Shown in pieces: positions 59,949-64,000 of a stretch of DNA of 64,000 nucleotides. This DNA comes from Acanthosepion pharaonis (taxonomy: Eukaryota; Mollusca; Cephalopoda; Sepiida; Sepiidae). The stretch's first letter is position 1. Each line of letters begins with the position of its first letter. The DNA is taken from NCBI GenBank assembly GCA_903632075.3, contig CAHIKZ030005578.1, forward strand, positions 402,501 to 466,500. Reading direction: 5' to 3'. A model generated the notes under the pieces. That model was given only the letters and a program-made list of their open reading frames with translations, made no database searches and had not been told where the DNA came from. The position numbers and the translations under genes are program-made.

Positions 59949-60424
59949 ACTTGATCTAGGCATCCGAGTTGAGTCTGAGGCCCTCACCAACAAATTCAGG
60001 ATTACACGCATACATATATGTATCTTTGCAATGTATAGTAAATTTAACATACAAGCATTTATACATGTACCCGCACACACAGATACACACCCACATATAT
60101 ACATATATACTTGAATAGCTGTCACACACTTCTACTAATGTAAATGTGAACATGCGTGGGATGGTTATTTTCGACATCCCTTATTAACTATTATCTGGCC
60201 AATATAAGCCCGCACTTCCATGTCAACGTGCACACGTCTACAGCAATACATTTGTGAAAATGCTGCCAAATGTGAATACTAGTGACAAAGGCTGACATAA
60301 TGGGAGAGGCCATTTGTCTGTGTCATCTACGAATCCATGACCACTTCTAGAAAGTCCTGTCTTGATTGATAAGTCAGAGGATGAAGAATTTCTCAATTGA
60401 GACAAATATATAGCGACTGAGATG

Positions 60425-60560
60425 AGAGAGAGAAAGAGAGAAAGAGGAATGATGTTAAGAAACACACCATAAGAGAGGGAGATATTAGCGAGAGAGAAGT
60501 GCAAAGAAGAACACAGTGAGATAGTGAAGAACATTAGCGAGAGAGAAGTGGGTAAAAAGA
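60425..60560. repeat. Purine-rich irregular repeat
   Basis: ATTAGCGAGAGAGAAGTG occurs twice, at about 60,485 and 60,533. Confidence 0.75.
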
Positions 60561-61296
60561 AAAACGCTAGAGACAGAAGGACAGGCAGAGTGCCAAGAAA
60601 CAGCAATAGATCTTTCAGAATTAATTGACGTTTTGGAGTAAAAAGATTTTCTGCAAGTGTATCGCGACCTCAAATTTTGACGATAATGGGAGGCAAATCA
60701 AATAAAACAAAAAAAGTTCACGACAAGCACAAACGATTGTTTTTCATTCACCTTCGTGACCTCGAACAAAGTGAACTCACGTGTGGTACGGCGAGATGTC
60801 ACTGGCGCGTCACATGCACTGCGCATATATTCAAAATGTGATATGCTGTCTCTTTTCTCGTATTCATCTACTGCTGCCCTAACCAGTCTTCTCCCTTATA
60901 GACACTGTTACCAATTTTCAAACAGCTCGACATGTTGACATCCCATCACCAATCTTCGAGCAAATGACAGTGAGTAGAACCACAATAAAAGCGAATTAAA
61001 ACAAAAGGAGGGGGAAGCACCCGAAGTATCTCTGGTCGCTCACTCAACGGAGAATCACACGCTTCGAAAAAAAGTCACGTGATGAGATAACGTTCACTGA
61101 GTGAGGAGAAACCGTCCAATAGTTGGACAAACTGACTCATTTGAATCGTAGATGAGCGAATGATGAGTGAAAGAGTAAATATGCACCTAACCGTCATTTA
61201 TCAGAAGTGAATTTATCACAAGTCAAGATTCAGAATTTCGATTAGATTTAAGTAATTCAATTAGATATCAAGGCACGCACATATATTATATACAAG

Positions 61297-61304
61297 CACA
61301 CACA

Positions 61305-61336
<32 letters not shown>

Positions 61337-61345
61337 CACAAATAC
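61297..61345. repeat. (CA)n(CGCA)n
   Basis: About eight CGCA units. Confidence 0.95.
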
Positions 61346-61890
61346 ACACATACTTTCTCTTTCTCTCTTTCTTTCCACTTCGCGTAAAAAAGCTCAGACA
61401 ATGATTAGATCTTGTTAAAAAAATACTTTTTCTTTGTTCGTCTGTAATTATAACGCCGCCAGTTGTTATGTAGAGCAAATCTGAAACTCAAGTTAGATTA
61501 GAATTAGGACTGTTATCAGGAATCCGTTTTACTGAAAGCAGTTTCTTTATTTTACTTAGAAGGACGTTTTTGTAGTGATCACGTTACATTAAGTTTGTCT
61601 CAAGTACGGTTGATTATATTCTTTGTTTTCGGAATGATTCTTCTTAATCTAACATTAGTTTGGTCAATTAATTCCTCAACTTCTGATGAATATTGTCTCG
61701 TTCTGATTTTATTGCTACTCATGGTTTCTTTATAATGTATACTGTCATACTTACTGCTAATTCATTCCGTCGTTGTCATGGGAACAGTACTATATTTATT
61801 AACCCTCTTTTTGTTCGCGTTTTCTTATTTTATAAAATTACATTGGTAAACTTATTGAGGAGATTGAATCGCACGGGAATCACTATATCA

Positions 61891-61920
61891 AAAAAAAAAA
61901 AAAAAAAAAAGAAAAAAAAA
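61891..61920. repeat. Poly-A
   Basis: Interrupted once by G; possibly a retroposon tail, but no body was recognised upstream. Confidence 0.9.
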
Positions 61921-63744
61921 TGAAATCATGTTTTGTCATTTAAAAGCAATATCAAAATGACGTAATTCCCAAACCACAGGATATTAATTCAAATTTGAGA
62001 TGAATACATAAATAGATGAATATGTTACCGGATATTTGTTCCTGAAGTAAGTTTACAAATGGCACATGAAAAAGAGGAAAATGTCAAATAGCTAAATAAA
62101 AATGAAAAAGAAAGAAAAATACAACACGCATTCAAGACAGTTGGCAGGTGTGGTCTGTGATTATAAGGAATGGTTCAGAAAATCTCAGAGTCAAAAGAAA
62201 TACCATGACAACGTGACATGACCAGATTATAAATATACAATATTATAAGCAAGCAAGGCACTGCATTGGCTTTATCAATCTGGAGACGGCAGAAGAATTG
62301 ATCGGTAGAGATATTGTGGCTCATGTAACGAATTCGTTGCAATTTTTTACGAGACAGTTGTGTGACTATAGCACAACAGCAAATTTTTTCAATAATAGCG
62401 AAAAAATGTTTTCAAATATCTTTCATGTGAGAGATCTATCTAGTGAAGTTATGTAGAAAAGATTCGGGGTTTCTGTAGTCAATGGGAACCTGCTGAATGT
62501 AATTTGTTTTATGGGAGAGAGAAATCTATTGGGTTGATGAGAAATGTACAGCAGTTCTAAATAAAATATATTCATATACTAATTCATATATATTGATATC
62601 ATTATTATTCAGTGATTAGATCTATTTCCCCGTCAAATCTTCAGACAAATCGTCTATTCCTACATTTAAAGAACGATTCCGGTTTTAATTCGATGAATTC
62701 TTCAAGGAATTTTTCATATCTTGAAATGGTTGGAATCGTTATATGGGATAAAACAAGCGATAGTAACAAATCTGAATAATACGTCGAATGTGGAAGAAAT
62801 TCCCATCCAAAAGAAATATACTTTTAATCGCCGATGATTATCTTAGCCAAATATAACTTTTTTTTTGTCTGAAACAAGAAAGTTGTTTAAATGTTCCTTT
62901 CTGTGAGTTTACACTAGAAATAAAAAGCTGTGTTTAAAAATAGTTTTAATATTTTTAACTCAACTTATCACATTTTTAAGATTGGTTGACGAAATAGAAT
63001 TTGAAAAAAGGATTGGAATTAAAGTCTAGGAATTATCACTTTGTTCCCATTACGATGAATTAATATTTTTATAGTTTGTCAAAATTCTAATGTTTTTTAC
63101 ATCTGAAAGTTATTGCTTTTTAACCAGCTGTTTCGAATCCCAAGCTATAAACAAAAATTTTGTCTTTCACACTTCAGCGCTGATTGTCGATTTGAAAAAT
63201 ACACGACCCCAAAGGTATTTCCATTTATCACTCAAGTTGATATTTTTATATTCGTAACATCGGTGCCTGTAGTTGGAGACGATGTCCAGTATATAATAAT
63301 GTTTTTAATAAATTAAAGATTAAAACATGAAGACTTTCCAAAATGAAACTCCGAAGATCTATTAGACAAAAATAATTCGTTTACTCGCTTTGCTATTCTA
63401 TGAGTTGTGAATTCCTCAATACCAACTTTGTATAGCAAAGAAATCCACATCGTGTTGAAAGTTCATCATATCAGATTTTTTTTCCAACTTTCTTACGTCT
63501 GACTTTCAGAGGACAAGTGGTTTCCTTCTTACCTTACCACATATGCATAGTATGTTATAAATGTAGTTTTTAGTCAGGGAATTCTCTCGTAAGGAAACTA
63601 CTTTGTTAAGAAAGGTGTAAAGGGTAATTTTTCTCATCTTTGTAACCTTGACAGAAAAATGCCATTGGTGAGTAAACAAGCTGAAGGTGGTGAAATATAT
63701 CGACCGATATATTAAGTCAATCTCGTACGGATTTATTTTTGTAT

Positions 63745-64000
63745 TTCCTTCTTCTTTTTTTTATGTGCCGTGTCTCCTCAGGACGTATGCGATCATGGCC
63801 CTCCACATCTGCCTGTCTCTTGTAGCTCTTAATGTTTTGTCTTTTTGTTATTTCTCCCAAACCCTGTTGTACCAGCCATTTTCTCAAGTCCATCTGCTTT
63901 ACTCTGTTCCTCTTGCCTTCAATCTGTTCCGTGAGTTTCAGATTTTCCAAACCCTCCTTCCTCATTACGTTCTCCAGAAATTTAAACTGCCTCTTCCTGA
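63745..64000 (-). pseudogene. LINE ORF2 C-terminus, running off the window
   Basis: The minus strand reads RKRQFKFLENVMRKEGLENL from the window edge, then KLTEQIEGKRNRVKQ, LRKWLVQQGLGEITKRQ and, after a frameshift near 63,815, MWRAMIAYVLRRHGT and a stop. This is the classic end of a LINE ORF2 (FLGHVMR, IEGKRSRGKQR, WRAMIAY). An A-rich run with GAAGAAGG follows the stop, perhaps the start of the 3' UTR. The rest of the element lies beyond the window. One frameshift is visible, so the copy is probably inactive. Confidence 0.88.

Larger units (their letters stand above)
59949..63744. other. Mostly unassigned; less AT-rich at 60,700-61,180
   Basis: The richer part holds two CACGTG E-boxes (about 60,777 and 61,075) and CACTGCGCATAT, without a recognisable exon. 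The remainder is plain AT-rich sequence. Confidence 0.45.

Noticed and set aside
60238..60606. 122-codon minus-strand hydrophobic frame
   Set aside because: Comes from the purine-rich irregular repeat; leucine/serine runs reflect CT sequence, with no motif.

Overview
The window looks like AT-rich, gene-poor, repeat-dominated animal DNA, most likely from a cephalopod mollusc such as an octopus. This rests on inference: dozens of long TA, CA/TG and GA/CT microsatellites, tRNA-derived SINEs (lysine-like and arginine-like heads, the types known as OK, OR1 and OR2 in octopus), many decayed LINE fragments, a Penelope-like retroelement and Tc1/mariner remnants. I found no intact protein-coding gene, no intact tRNA or rRNA gene and no convincing multi-exon host gene. 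Nearly every open frame over 60 codons is a translated microsatellite, an antisense shadow of a transposon relic, or chance. Intergenic or large-intron sequence is the simplest reading.

Layout. 0-10 kb: a 5'-truncated LINE (family A) near 0.8-1.4 kb, a decayed AT-rich tandem repeat, microsatellites, a tRNA-like SINE near 6.5-6.8 kb. 10-20 kb: a Tc1 relic, an internally deleted mariner, a 94-nt near-perfect hairpin, an inverted repeat beside a hAT-like end, a LINE A tail, a pogo/Tigger-like MITE with a 15-bp subrepeat, and a 5S rRNA/tRNA chimeric SINE. 20-28 kb: two copies of a long AT-rich repeat (a third near 46.5 kb) flank a decayed LINE of a second family (B), whose reading frame has acquired a GA microsatellite. 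30-34 kb: a rearranged Penelope-like cluster with divergent coding fragments, inverted terminal repeats, a 40-bp perfect inverted piece and a tandemly duplicated tail. 36-47 kb: a mariner C-terminus, two LINE A reverse transcriptase fragments, a lysine-like SINE, a perfect alternating purine-pyrimidine palindrome and a LINE C-terminus. 48-60 kb: a densely repetitive block with foldback elements, SSR-tailed repeats, the second 5S/tRNA SINE, a 42-bp-unit minisatellite broken by a SINE, a 126-nt hairpin, an element with arms of 15-bp units, and a mariner C-terminus. 60-64 kb: mostly unassigned sequence, ending in a LINE C-terminus that runs off the window.

How the parts relate. These are independent layers of mobile-element decay. 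Three themes recur: repeats whose ends coincide with microsatellites, foldback structures with internally amplified arms, and composite retroelements (5S+tRNA SINE; Penelope fragments joined head to head). The best candidates for something undescribed are the 5S/tRNA chimeric SINE, the Penelope cluster, the SSR-tailed repeat families, and the 12.0 and 56.4 kb hairpins.
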